A stretch of 64,000 nt of DNA from Robertmurraya_A mangrovi (GCF_034427655.1 NZ_JAXOFX010000005.1:1-64000); one strand, 5' to 3'. Shown: positions 7,564 to 15,997, counted from the stretch's first letter. Numbers and translations: made by a program. The notes: generated by a model not told the origin, from the sequence alone.

Positions 7564-9021
7564 TTGGACACACTAAATATAAATAACATCGTTAATACGA
7601 AAGTTACTGTTAAGGAAGCCATTGAGCTGATACCCTTTCCTACTCTATTAGGTAAAGACGGGTTCTTTGTCCATGCAAATCAACTTGCTCTTACTTTATT
7701 TGAAGCGGATGACTTATATCAAATTGTAGGAAAGTTTGCATTTGATTTTGCCTATAGTGATGAGGATGTACAACAGATCATAAATGATTTTGAAGTAGCC
7801 AAGCATCGTAAAGATCGTTTTTCTACTAAAAGAATTCTTACTGTAAAAAAAAATGTGAAGTTAGTAGAATCCACTTTAATACCTGTCCAAATGGATGGTA
7901 TAGACTATGAATATATAATTGTAAAAAGTTATACAGAAGCTTCTGTTATTAAAGAACAATATTCGATGCAACAAAAACATTACCAAACATTAATAGATAA
8001 CTCGATTGATACAGTGGCTCTACTGACTGATTTTACTTTTAAATATATAAATAAGGCTGGTTTAGAACTCCTAGGGGCTCAATGTGAAAGTGAAATAATA
8101 GGAAAGTCCATTTTAGATTTCATGCACCCGAAATACCATTTGGATGTAATTACAAGAGGGCAGAAGATAATACATAATCAAGAGGTTGATCTTGCTAAAG
8201 AGAGAGTCATGGTACGAATAGATGGTGAACCGATTTATGTTGAAACAGTAGTTATGCCGTTCTCTTTGGAAAACAGACCGTCCTTACAAGTAATTATTCG
8301 TAACGTAACGGAGCAAAAGAGAAGTCTTAAGCGAACCATTCAGACAGAAAAGTTGCTGACTGCAGGACAGCTTTCAGCCGGAATTGCACATGAGATTAGA
8401 AATCCGCTCACGGCTATAAAAGGATTTCTACAGTTTTTTGAAGGAAGCTTTCCACCATCACAATTACCGTTCTTAAAAATTGTAAACGATGAAATTGATA
8501 AAATTGAAAGAATAACCGGGGAAATGCTATCACTATCCAAGCCGCAAGCGATTATATATAGTAAGCATAATCCTATTTCTCTTATACATGAGGTTATAAC
8601 CCTGCTAGAATCACAAGCTAACTTAAAAAATGTTGAATTACTATTAAATTATGATTGTAAAAATATTTTACTGAATTGTGATAGATCAAGAATTAAACAA
8701 GTATTTATTAACTTGATTAAGAATGCGATAGATTCTATTGACCAAAGAGGGGGAACAGTTACCCTAAATGTCCGTTGTCACGATGAACAATATGTCTTTA
8801 TTGACATTTCCGATAACGGGTGTGGGATTCCCTCTGAACTATTAGAAAAAATCAACGAACCTTTTTACACAACAAAGGGTACAGGAACCGGTTTAGGCCT
8901 AACCATATGTAATAATATAGTTAAGGAACACTTTGGAGAGATATCTATCCAATCTAAAGTAAATGAAGGAACTACTTTTACTGTAAAGTTACCAGTTGAT
9001 GAATTCGAACCTGAAGCATAG
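7564..9021 (+). CDS. PAS-domain sensor histidine kinase (sporulation-kinase type)
   Basis: A soluble 485-residue kinase with two PAS domains (about 15-125 and 140-255). A HisKA dimerisation domain follows with the phospho-acceptor histidine in AGIAHEIRNPLTAIKGF (about residue 277), then an HATPase_c domain with N box FINLIKNAIDSI, G1 DNGCGIP and G2 GTGTGLGLTI. This architecture matches the KinA/KinE group that feeds the Spo0 phosphorelay in Bacillus; no partner response regulator is adjacent, which fits an orphan phosphorelay kinase. The start is TTG at 7564 with GGAAGTGA seven bases upstream. It has no membrane segments, so it senses a cytoplasmic signal. A strong terminator follows. Confidence 0.9.
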   Translation: MDTLNINNIVNTKVTVKEAIELIPFPTLLGKDGFFVHANQLALTLFEADDLYQIVGKFAFDFAYSDEDVQQIINDFEVAKHRKDRFSTKRILTVKKNVKLVESTLIPVQMDGIDYEYIIVKSYTEASVIKEQYSMQQKHYQTLIDNSIDTVALLTDFTFKYINKAGLELLGAQCESEIIGKSILDFMHPKYHLDVITRGQKIIHNQEVDLAKERVMVRIDGEPIYVETVVMPFSLENRPSLQVIIRNVTEQKRSLKRTIQTEKLLTAGQLSAGIAHEIRNPLTAIKGFLQFFEGSFPPSQLPFLKIVNDEIDKIERITGEMLSLSKPQAIIYSKHNPISLIHEVITLLESQANLKNVELLLNYDCKNILLNCDRSRIKQVFINLIKNAIDSIDQRGGTVTLNVRCHDEQYVFIDISDNGCGIPSELLEKINEPFYTTKGTGTGLGLTICNNIVKEHFGEISIQSKVNEGTTFTVKLPVDEFEPEA

Positions 9022-9040
9022 GTTTAGCAGAAGTAAAGAA

Positions 9041-9068
9041 GTAGAGCGTTTCTCGCTCTACTTTTTTT
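9041..9068 (+). terminator. terminator of the PAS kinase gene
   Basis: GTAGAGCG and CGCTCTAC form the stem around a TTT centre, followed by TTTTTTT. Confidence 0.85.
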
Positions 9069-9144
9069 CTACCCGTAATTAGATTATTTATCCTTGGCCA
9101 AATTGACATCGGAAATCACTTCCAATACAATCAAAACTAAGAAG

Positions 9145-9158
9145 GTTTGTATAGCAAC
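9145..9158. promoter_or_regulatory. operator-like palindrome upstream of marR (degenerate copy)
   Basis: GTTTGTATAGCAAC differs in two positions from the palindrome GTTGCTATAGCAAC found perfectly at 10598. It lies 18 bases before the TTG start of the MarR gene, where a bound repressor would block initiation or elongation. Its right half TATAGCAACTA is perfect. Confidence 0.5.
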
Positions 9159-9176
9159 TATTAGCAGGTGATTGAA

Positions 9177-9602
9177 TTGAAACTATCTCTTAACGACTAT
9201 ATTAGCATCTTTATTCACCAGACAGATTTGCTCCTTACTAACTATGTTAAAAACCAACTCGCACCTTTCAACATTGCTCCTGAACAGAATCTTATTATGA
9301 TGGTTTTATGGGAGAAAGACGGTTTAACACAAAATGAAGTAGGACAAAAAGTTGACAAGGATAAGACCAACATAGCACGTATGGCTACCAGCCTTGAACA
9401 AAAGGGATTTATTAAAAGAAGTACTTGTCCCTATGATCGTCGGTCCCAGAGGCTTTACCTTACAGAAGAAGGACGAAAATTAGGAGAAACAGTAATTCCG
9501 ATTGCTGAAGAGTTCAATAACATGGTTTGTAAAGGAATTTCAAATGAAGAGCTTATTGAGGTCAAGAGAATTTTATCTATAATGAGAAAGAACGTGCAGT
9601 AA
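9177..9602 (+). CDS. MarR-family transcriptional regulator
   Basis: A winged-helix DNA-binding protein of about 141 residues. The recognition region reads NLIMMVLWEKDGLTQNEVGQKVDKDKTNIARMATSLEQKGFIKRST, and the wing is CPYDRRSQRLYLTEEG, both diagnostic of MarR. One Cys (CPYDRR) sits in the wing and another near the C-terminus (MVCKG), which could serve redox sensing as in YodB- or OhrR-type regulators (inference). Start: TTG at 9177 fits AGGTGAT at short spacing; GTG at 9168 overlaps that site and is the alternative. Shared palindromes before this gene, the FAD oxidoreductase and the azoreductase suggest it represses all three, itself included. Confidence 0.88.
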   Translation: MKLSLNDYISIFIHQTDLLLTNYVKNQLAPFNIAPEQNLIMMVLWEKDGLTQNEVGQKVDKDKTNIARMATSLEQKGFIKRSTCPYDRRSQRLYLTEEGRKLGETVIPIAEEFNNMVCKGISNEELIEVKRILSIMRKNVQ

Positions 9603-9620
9603 TGTATGTTCTCTCCGTTA

Positions 9621-9634
9621 GTTGCTACAACAAC
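9621..9634. promoter_or_regulatory. operator-like palindrome upstream of the FAD oxidoreductase
   Basis: GTTGCTACAACAAC (two mismatches to GTTGCTATAGCAAC) lies just after the marR stop codon and 41 bases before the oxidoreductase start. Its TTGCTA could be part of a -35 element. Confidence 0.5.
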
Positions 9635-9675
9635 CTCTCATATTCTAGAAAAATACTATATCGGGGGAATCATTC

Positions 9676-10239
9676 ATGTATGAAATTATTATTATAGGTG
9701 CTGGCCCAGCTGGAGCTAGTGCTGCACTTTTTGCGGCAAAAGCTGGTAAAAAAACATTAGTGATTGATAGTGACAAGGGAATGACGAAAAGAGCTTGGAT
9801 TGAAAATCACTATGGAGTTAAAGAAATTACAGGCCCAGAACTAATCGAATTAGGAAAAGAACAAGCAACGAAATTTGGTGCCGAAATTATTCAAGGTGAA
9901 GTAACAAACATCTCTCAAACAGACCAAGGTTTTCAAGTTGAAGCGGAAACAGGAGTAGTAGAAGCAAAACATATCATTCTAGCAACTGGATTAGGTGTTG
10001 AGCTAGCGGAGAAGCTAGGTGTTCAAACAAAACCAGGTACGGAACCTCGTATTAAAACCATCATTGATGTTGATCCAAATGGAAAAACGAATGTAAATGG
10101 TTTATGGGCAGCTGGAACAGTAGCTGGAGTAAGTGTTCATACCATTATTACAGCAGGTCACGGGGCTACAGTTGCTATTAATGTAATCAGCGAATTAAAC
10201 GGCGAGCGTTACGTTGATCACGATATATTAAAAGGATAA
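9676..10239 (+). CDS. short FAD-dependent pyridine nucleotide oxidoreductase (thioredoxin-reductase-like)
   Basis: The 187-residue protein starts with the FAD/NAD Rossmann motif IIIGAGPAGASAALFAAKAGKK and ends with the second FAD-contact motif GLWAAGTVAG, followed by the helix TIITAGHGATVAINVI. ILATG is also present. It is much shorter than thioredoxin reductase (about 310 residues): the central NAD(P)H-binding domain and the CxxC pair are absent, so it looks like a stand-alone FAD domain that needs another reductant or partner. A good ATG with GGGGG upstream and the intact termini argue against truncation. It lies between marR and azoR under the same type of operator, so a role in redox or quinone/electrophile detoxification is likely (inference). 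Confidence 0.85.
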   Translation: MYEIIIIGAGPAGASAALFAAKAGKKTLVIDSDKGMTKRAWIENHYGVKEITGPELIELGKEQATKFGAEIIQGEVTNISQTDQGFQVEAETGVVEAKHIILATGLGVELAEKLGVQTKPGTEPRIKTIIDVDPNGKTNVNGLWAAGTVAGVSVHTIITAGHGATVAINVISELNGERYVDHDILKG

Positions 10240-10270
10240 TTAGTAATTAGAAAACTAGACTAGTAGAAAT

Positions 10271-10296
10271 AACATGCACCTCCTTGCATGTTATTT
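10271..10296 (+). terminator. terminator of the FAD oxidoreductase gene
   Basis: AACATGCA and TGCATGTT flank CCTCCT and are followed by ATTTTTAT. Confidence 0.8.
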
Positions 10297-10318
10297 TTAT
10301 ATTATATGCGGATACTAA

Positions 10319-10448
10319 GTTGATTGGAGTGGAGGGCGACGACTCCTGCGGGATGTAGTGTGAGCATTGAGACCCCGCAAGGAGCATGGCGACTGAGGAG
10401 GCTCAATTCACACCCCGCGGAAAGCGTTCGCCCGGAACGGAAATCAAC
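10319..10448. repeat. ~130 bp dispersed structured repeat, copy 1
   Basis: The element begins GTTGATTGGAGTGGAGGGCG and ends CCGGAACGGAAATCAAC, so the ends are inverted (GTTGATT/AATCAAC). It contains GACTCCTGCGGGATG, GAGACCCCGCAAGGAGC, GGCGACTGAGGAGGCTC and CACCCCGCGGAAAGCG. The second copy at 32593-32718 shares these blocks. It is much richer in G and C than its surroundings and has no coding potential. It belongs to a family of short intergenic repeats seen in many Bacillus genomes (from general knowledge). It sits between two transcription units and might be mobilised in trans. Confidence 0.85.
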
Positions 10449-10521
10449 GGTTATTTAGACATAACCTTCTAATTTGTAGAAGCAAACCATTCAGCCGTTT
10501 TACAGATTCCAAGTTCAATTA

Positions 10522-10535
10522 GTTGCTATAACAAC
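10522..10535. promoter_or_regulatory. operator 1 of the azoreductase gene
   Basis: GTTGCTATAACAAC (one mismatch to the perfect palindrome; extended as TAGTTGCTATAACAACTA at 10520-10537) overlaps the -35 hexamer of the azoR promoter. Confidence 0.65.
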
Positions 10536-10551
10536 TAGCTGTTTGTATAAT
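10523..10551 (+). promoter_or_regulatory. azoR promoter
   Basis: TTGCTA (10523-10528), a 17-base spacer and a consensus TATAAT (10546-10551). The -35 lies inside operator 1, so repressor binding would exclude RNA polymerase. Confidence 0.7.
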
Positions 10552-10597
10552 GATTTTTGAGTTCAATTTAGATGAACGACACTTTTTTTATCAGATA

Positions 10598-10611
10598 GTT
10601 GCTATAGCAAC
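10598..10611. promoter_or_regulatory. operator 2 of the azoreductase gene (perfect palindrome)
   Basis: GTTGCTATAGCAAC is a perfect 14-base palindrome, downstream of the -10 and 33 bases before the ATG. Together with operator 1 it brackets the transcription start, a typical repressor arrangement. Confidence 0.7.
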
Positions 10612-10644
10612 ATTATAAAATCATAACAACTTGGAGGATTAATC

Positions 10645-11271
10645 ATGTCAAACGTATTGTTTATCAAAGCTAATTCTAGACCAAAAGAACAAGCAGTAAG
10701 CGTAAAGCTTTACCATGCTTTCTTAGATAGTTATAAAGAGTCACACCCTGAAGACATCATTACAGAACTTGATTTATTTAAGGAAAATTTACCTTATTAC
10801 GATACCGATATGATCAATGGTATGTTTAAACTGGCAAAAGGATTTGATTTAACTAATTCAGAAAAAAATGCTACAGCGATCGTTAATAAATATTTAGATC
10901 AATTCCTTAACGCTGACAAAGTAGTATTTGCTTTTCCACTTTGGAACTTTACTATTCCAGCTGTATTGCATACGTATTTAGATTATTTAGCTCAAGCAGG
11001 CAAAACTTTCAAATATACACCAGAAGGCCCAGTTGGATTACTTCCTAACAAAAAGGTTGCCTTACTAAATGCAAGAGGTGGGGTATATTCCGAAGGTCCA
11101 GCACAATCAGTGGAAATGTCTGTTCACTATGTAACAACAATGTTAAACTTCTGGGGAGTTCAGGACATTACAACATTAGTGATTGAAGGTCATAATCAAT
11201 ACCCAGATCGAGCGGAAGAAATTATTGATGAAGGCTTAATAAAAGCGGCCACTCTTGCTAACCAATTCTAA
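10645..11271 (+). CDS. azoR: FMN-dependent NADH-azoreductase
   Basis: A 208-residue flavodoxin-like enzyme of the AzoR/AcpD family, which reduces azo compounds and quinones by two electrons using NADH and FMN. Diagnostic features are the N-terminal LFIKANSRPKEQAVSVKLYH phosphate-binding loop, VFAFPLWNFTIPAVLHTYLD that forms the FMN isoalloxazine site, the AQAGKTFKYTPEGPVGLL segment and the ARGGVYS turn. In Bacillus, azoR genes are induced by catechols and quinones through MarR-type repressors; the double operator here and the marR gene 1 kb upstream fit that. TTGGAGGAT precedes the ATG. It is a single-gene unit with its own terminator. Confidence 0.94.
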   Translation: MSNVLFIKANSRPKEQAVSVKLYHAFLDSYKESHPEDIITELDLFKENLPYYDTDMINGMFKLAKGFDLTNSEKNATAIVNKYLDQFLNADKVVFAFPLWNFTIPAVLHTYLDYLAQAGKTFKYTPEGPVGLLPNKKVALLNARGGVYSEGPAQSVEMSVHYVTTMLNFWGVQDITTLVIEGHNQYPDRAEEIIDEGLIKAATLANQF

Positions 11272-11275
11272 GAAT

Positions 11276-11310
11276 TTAAGGGCTTGCACCACATAGGTTC
11301 AAGCCCTTAA
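11276..11310. terminator. terminator between azoR and the convergent oxidoreductase
   Basis: TTAAGGGCTTG and CAAGCCCTTAA form an 11 bp stem around a 13-base loop in the 53-base gap between convergent genes. The T tract on the plus side is weak. Confidence 0.7.
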
Positions 11311-11324
11311 CAATAGTTTTAGGA

Positions 11325-12326
11325 TCACACCGTTACTTTATCATAAAAAGGTTCCAAATCAACTCGGACCTTGTCACCTTTTCTTAGTATTTCAAGTACT
11401 ACTTGTGCTTCGTAGCCTACTGTAAAATCATAGATTTCTGCTTTTTCTCCTTTTATTGCCTTGATAACATGTGACAATATCCAAGGATAAGCAAAAGGTT
11501 CTTCTAACTCTACCTCTTCGATTGGAAAACCATTCTTCCCTGCCTTCACACCTTTAAAATCAAATACGACCGTTCCCTCTGAACCAAGGGCAGTTAGAGA
11601 CACATTTTCATTGGCCGCTTCTGTTGTTCCATTTACTAAAACAGTTAGACCGTTAGCTAAAGTCATTGTCGCTTTTACTTTATTCTCTGATTCGTTTGGG
11701 GCAGGATAATGAACTTCACTTTGAATACTAGCAATTTTACCAAAAACTCGTTGGATTGCTTGTATAAAATGAATTCCTTGTTCAAGTAAAAATCCTCCAT
11801 CGCGGGTTGATATCCAGTCATTCTGTTGATATTCCGGTGGCCAGCTACTATACTGCATATTCAAATTTACTTGCTTGATGTCCCCTATGTATCCGTCAGT
11901 AATCATTTTATGAAACTTATTCAGTGTAGGAAGATAATTTTGACCAAAATGTAAAGCATGGACCACGTTTGCTTGTTTAGCAAGGTCCTTCATTTCTTTG
12001 GCATCGTTAATGGAATTTGCTAATGGCTTTTCACACAAAACATGGATCCCTTTTTCAATAACTAGGCTTGTAATTTCCCCATGAGTAGAAGGAGGAGTAG
12101 CAATATAAACTAAATCTAGTGAGACGCTGTCTAACATTTTTTGATAAGATTCATACCAGTGAGGTATTTGATACTCATTCGCTATACTTTTTGCTCTTTC
12201 AAGATTGATATCACAAATCGCTACAACCTCAATCTCTTCCTTTGTATGAAAAAAAGAAATTGGATTAAGTATCCTCGCACCGAAACCGCCTAAACCGATA
12301 ATCCCCATCTTAATAGGTGTACTCAT
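11325..12326 (-). CDS. Gfo/Idh/MocA-family oxidoreductase
   Basis: A 333-residue NAD(P)-dependent dehydrogenase. The N-terminal Rossmann domain shows MGIIGLGGFGARIL, IATPPSTHGEI and the family signature VLCEKPLANSINDAKEM with the catalytic Lys of EKP. The C-terminal alpha/beta domain carries GGFLLEQGIHFIQAIQRVFG, where the family's substrate-site Asp/His pair normally lies; here the histidine is present but the usual Asp-x-x-x-His is Glu-x-x-x-His. The family oxidises sugars and inositols; the substrate here is unknown. The start at 12326 is preceded by AGGAGTGG; an extension to 12374 has no such site. It is a lone gene convergent with azoR. Confidence 0.88.
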   Translation of the reverse strand: MSTPIKMGIIGLGGFGARILNPISFFHTKEEIEVVAICDINLERAKSIANEYQIPHWYESYQKMLDSVSLDLVYIATPPSTHGEITSLVIEKGIHVLCEKPLANSINDAKEMKDLAKQANVVHALHFGQNYLPTLNKFHKMITDGYIGDIKQVNLNMQYSSWPPEYQQNDWISTRDGGFLLEQGIHFIQAIQRVFGKIASIQSEVHYPAPNESENKVKATMTLANGLTVLVNGTTEAANENVSLTALGSEGTVVFDFKGVKAGKNGFPIEEVELEEPFAYPWILSHVIKAIKGEKAEIYDFTVGYEAQVVLEILRKGDKVRVDLEPFYDKVTV

Positions 12327-12548
12327 TTGATCCACTCCTAAGTTTAAAACTAACGTTTGTTCATATATTATCACATGAATATTGCTCTCTCAATACTATT
12401 GCCAAAAATTTATGTAAAAAATAGGTTATTATTTTACAAGTTATGCATAGTTAAAATAATAGAAGTTTTGTCGAAAACTGTAGAATTCTTAAAATTCTGT
12501 AATATAATAGTACTATACCAAAAGATTACATCAGGAGAATATACCTAA

Positions 12549-14354
12549 ATGAAGAAGTTTATATTTATAAGTCTGTTCGTTCTACTTATTCTGAATATTC
12601 CATATATGAATGGAGCAGCTGCAAATGACTCTATCATTCTCTTAAGCGATAACCTCTCACATGGTTTAACTAACGATATATATTATTTAGAAGATAAAAA
12701 TCACGAATTTTCTATTCAGGATGTATCTGAGAAAGATGGAGAATTTCAACCCCTTACTACTAATTCCCCTAATTTCGGATATACTTCTTCAGCCTATTGG
12801 CTTCGCTTTACAATGAAAAATCAGTCCTCCATTTCTAACTGGATGCTTGAGGTTGGATCTCCACCATTAGATTATCTCTCATTGTACCTACCGAAAAAAG
12901 AAGGCACATTTAGCGAGATTCATTATGGAGACCTCTATCCTTTTTCAAAACGTGAGGTTAACTATAGGAATTTTATATTTAACTTGGAAATAAAGCCAGG
13001 TGAACAGCAAACCTACTATTTAAGAGTTGAAACCGAGGGTGCTATGAGCTTCCCTATTTCTATCCATACGGAGAAATCTATTTTGTCCAAAAGCCTAATA
13101 CATACGGCCATACATTTTCTCTACTATGGGCTAGTCCTTATTATGTCCATCTATAATTTCTTCTTGTTTGTCTTTTTAAGAAACAAGAGTTACTTGTACT
13201 ATGCATTGTTTTCACTATCATTTATGTTTATTCCAATGTCTAATTTAGGAGATGCTTATCAATGGCTCTGGCCTGATTCTCCGTGGTGGAATAATCGCTC
13301 TATTGTTTTCTTTATGTGTCTCTCTATTATTCTCTCTTGCGTATTTGTAATGAGATTTCTAGATACAAAAGAGTACTTACCAAAGTTTCATCTACTATTA
13401 AAAATATTTAGTTGCTTACAGTTAATTACAATCTTTATTTTATTATTTATCAGTTACCCTATTGCGCTTAAGGTTGTTGTTTTCACTTCCATCCTACATG
13501 CTCCATTATTTCTATTCCTTGGCATAAGGGCCTATTATAAAAAGCATATTCTTGCAAAATACTTTTTACTGGCGTGGGTTTTATTTTTAATAGGAAATAC
13601 CATTTCGACATTAAGTGATGCGGGCATGATTAAAGAGATGTTTTTCACAAAGTATGCTGTGTTTATTGGTTCTTCTAGTGAATTATTGTTATTTTCCATT
13701 GGATTAGCTGCCCAAGTAGATCGAATTAGGAAACAAAAAGAGAAATTAGATTTCGAAGCTGTAGAAACACAAAAAGAAGTAGTCTTTACGATGGGAGAAG
13801 TAATTGAAGCACGTTCAAAAGAAACGTCTAATCATGTTAAAAGAGTTGCAGAGTACTCAAAAATTATTGCTCAAGGCTATGGGTTAGCAGAACGGGAATG
13901 TGAGTACTTGAAGATGGCTTCCCCTATGCATGATATCGGAAAAATTGGGATACCAGATGCGATTTTGAACAAGCCGGGGAAATTAACTTCGGAAGAGTTT
14001 GAATTAATTAAGACTCATACTACTATTGGTTACGGAATGTTAAAACATTCCTCAAGGGATATTTTTAAGATAGCTGCTGTTATTGCACATCAGCATCATG
14101 AAAAATTTGATGGGACAGGATATCCTCAAGGATTAAAAGGAAAACAAATAGACATTCATGCTAGAATAACCGCCCTTGCTGATGTTTTTGATGCATTAGG
14201 AAGTGACCGAGTTTATAAGAAGGCTTGGGAACTTGATCAAATTTTGAATTTAATCAATGAAGAAAGAGGGAAGCATTTTGATCCCAAATTAGTCGATGTT
14301 TTCTTTGAGAATATTGAAAGTTTACTAAGTATAAAAGAAAAGTTTCCTGATTAA
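12549..14354 (+). CDS. 7TMR-DISM receptor fused to an HD-GYP domain (putative c-di-GMP phosphodiesterase)
   Basis: The 601-residue protein has a signal peptide (1-24) and an extracytoplasmic beta domain of 7TMR-DISMED2 type (about 30-165; SAYWLRFTMKNQS and the YYLRVETEGAMSFP end). A seven-helix membrane block follows (about 180-395), then a short linker and a C-terminal HD-GYP domain (about 415-590). The HD-GYP motifs are intact: MHDIGKIGIPD for the metal-binding HD, HQHHEKFDGTGYP for the GYP part, and DVFDALGSDRVYKK. Such proteins hydrolyse c-di-GMP in response to an external, possibly carbohydrate, ligand. AGGAG lies eleven bases before the ATG. It is the counterpart of the GGDEF protein at 32824. 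Confidence 0.92.
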   Translation: MKKFIFISLFVLLILNIPYMNGAAANDSIILLSDNLSHGLTNDIYYLEDKNHEFSIQDVSEKDGEFQPLTTNSPNFGYTSSAYWLRFTMKNQSSISNWMLEVGSPPLDYLSLYLPKKEGTFSEIHYGDLYPFSKREVNYRNFIFNLEIKPGEQQTYYLRVETEGAMSFPISIHTEKSILSKSLIHTAIHFLYYGLVLIMSIYNFFLFVFLRNKSYLYYALFSLSFMFIPMSNLGDAYQWLWPDSPWWNNRSIVFFMCLSIILSCVFVMRFLDTKEYLPKFHLLLKIFSCLQLITIFILLFISYPIALKVVVFTSILHAPLFLFLGIRAYYKKHILAKYFLLAWVLFLIGNTISTLSDAGMIKEMFFTKYAVFIGSSSELLLFSIGLAAQVDRIRKQKEKLDFEAVETQKEVVFTMGEVIEARSKETSNHVKRVAEYSKIIAQGYGLAERECEYLKMASPMHDIGKIGIPDAILNKPGKLTSEEFELIKTHTTIGYGMLKHSSRDIFKIAAVIAHQHHEKFDGTGYPQGLKGKQIDIHARITALADVFDALGSDRVYKKAWELDQILNLINEERGKHFDPKLVDVFFENIESLLSIKEKFPD

Positions 14355-14366
14355 ACTTTTCTTTTA
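14333..14366 (+). terminator. terminator overlapping the end of the HD-GYP gene
   Basis: AAAAGAAAAGTTT inside the last codons pairs with AAACTTTTCTTTT after the stop. The downstream strand is T-rich (TATACTTTTTTC). Confidence 0.7.
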
Positions 14367-14391
14367 TACTTTTTTCATTAGAGAATAACTA

Positions 14392-15639
14392 TTAAATCGC
14401 TTTTTCAACCTGTGAATTATTTAGATAAATCTCTTGTTTATTCTTAGATAAATATATTTTATAAGATAGGTAGAAAAATAAAATACTTAATAAACAAATA
14501 CTCGAAAGAACCAAATACATAACCCTTCCTCCGAACATATCTAAAATATATCCTCCTAGTATCGGAGAAAGAAACATTCCTAATAATCCGAAGTTTTGCG
14601 CTCCAAAGTAAGCACCTTTCATTTTTTCTGGTGATATTTGATCAATAATTACGTTATACATAGGGCCTACCAATGTTTCAGCAAGACTTAATATGCAAAT
14701 AGCTGTCACTAGTATCACTACATTAAATGAGAGACTAAAGCCTAATAAACCTGCTGCTGCTAAAAGAACCCCCACTACGAGCGCAAAAATAGGGCTCTTC
14801 CCTTCTGACCATTTCGACATTGGGAGCTGGAAAACGATAATAACTACAGCATTAATAACGAGTAACAAGCCAAAAATCTCAGTTCCATTATCAAACGTAC
14901 TAGTCACAAATTGGGATAATAATATTGGAAACTGCGCCCAAGCTATAGCCATAATAATGCTTCCGATTACAAACAAGAATAATGCTTTGTCTCGACTCAT
15001 CATTTGAAGTGATTGCTTCATGCTCGATTTTTCTGTCTCCTGCTGTACATCTGTTTTAGTAATGACAAAAAATTGAAGCGCTATTCCCATAGCAATGGCA
15101 TACACCATATATATTGAACCAGTCACAATAAACGGAGTTGCAGAGGCAGCAAGCCCAAACAGTACACCAATTACTGGTCCGATAGCCCAACCTATATTAA
15201 ACGCTAAATTTTGTAATGAAAAAACCTTTACCCTCTGTTCTTGTGTAGATAAATCTGCTATCAATGCTCTAGATACTGTTCCAAAAATCGAGGAAGCAAT
15301 CCCTCCTAAAAATATAAACATTACAATAAAAATGGTACTACTAGAAAAGGCATATCCAAAAAATACGGCACTGGACAAGCATAAAGATAAAATCAGTAAT
15401 GATTTCCTCCCTATTAAATCGGACAACATCCCTCCGATAAATCCTCCAAATGCACCTGCTAATGGCCCTACCCCTATTACAGCTCCAATTACAGCTGCAC
15501 TTAAATCTGTGTTTTTAGCCAAATATATAGCTAGAAACGGGCTACTCATTGAAATTCCAATAATCATAAAAACAGTCCCAGCTAAAAGTGTATTTACAAT
15601 AGGATGGAACTGACGTAGTGAAACGATCATGTCTCTCAT
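14392..15639 (-). CDS. MFS transporter (multidrug-efflux-like)
   Basis: A 415-residue protein with twelve predicted helices. The loop between helices 2 and 3 carries GGMLSDLIGRKSLLI, the MFS motif A (GxLaDrxGrk). PFLAIYLAKNTDLSAAVIGA in helix 1-2 and AFGGFIGG fit the DHA1 drug-proton antiporter group related to B. subtilis YttB-type carriers. It therefore exports small molecules with proton exchange; the substrate is not known. AGGAG lies eight bases before the ATG at 15639. It is convergent with the HD-GYP gene and has no partner regulator nearby. Confidence 0.88.
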   Translation of the reverse strand: MRDMIVSLRQFHPIVNTLLAGTVFMIIGISMSSPFLAIYLAKNTDLSAAVIGAVIGVGPLAGAFGGFIGGMLSDLIGRKSLLILSLCLSSAVFFGYAFSSSTIFIVMFIFLGGIASSIFGTVSRALIADLSTQEQRVKVFSLQNLAFNIGWAIGPVIGVLFGLAASATPFIVTGSIYMVYAIAMGIALQFFVITKTDVQQETEKSSMKQSLQMMSRDKALFLFVIGSIIMAIAWAQFPILLSQFVTSTFDNGTEIFGLLLVINAVVIIVFQLPMSKWSEGKSPIFALVVGVLLAAAGLLGFSLSFNVVILVTAICILSLAETLVGPMYNVIIDQISPEKMKGAYFGAQNFGLLGMFLSPILGGYILDMFGGRVMYLVLSSICLLSILFFYLSYKIYLSKNKQEIYLNNSQVEKAI

Positions 15640-15997
15640 TTTATTTACTCCTAATTATGTAATTTAAAAATCTAATATAACAATGTCTAATATTTGTTAA
15701 ACAGTTATTTAACATCTTATATTATTAAATAATAATTAATAAAATAAATTTGTCAATATATTTTTAACTTAATATTAATCTGAACAATAAAAAGAGGGGT
15801 CATAATAATTTTTTTATATGACTTCTAATTTTTATAATAATGGCAAAATTGTTTATTTCTGTTAAAAATTAATACTTTTGTCCTGGTAAATGTGGTAATG
15901 TTATTTAAAAGGTAATGCTTTTTACCTATATGTTGCTACTACTTTTAAATGTGTTGAGTTTTTCAAATTATATTTTTAGCCTATGGAGGAACTGATT
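15640..15997. other. AT-rich intergenic region between divergent MFS and chemoreceptor genes
   Basis: No gene is seen. The region is strongly AT-rich and must hold both promoters. The only structured piece noted is GGTAATGCTTTTTACC (about 15911-15926), a short inverted repeat GGTAA/TTACC. Confidence 0.4.

Noticed and set aside
12357..12548. 63-codon open frame before the HD-GYP gene
   Set aside because: No ribosome binding site; it lies in the promoter region of the next gene and looks random.
14693..15613. Two long open frames antisense to the MFS transporter
   Set aside because: Shadows created by codon bias of the membrane-protein gene; no start signals and no family match.
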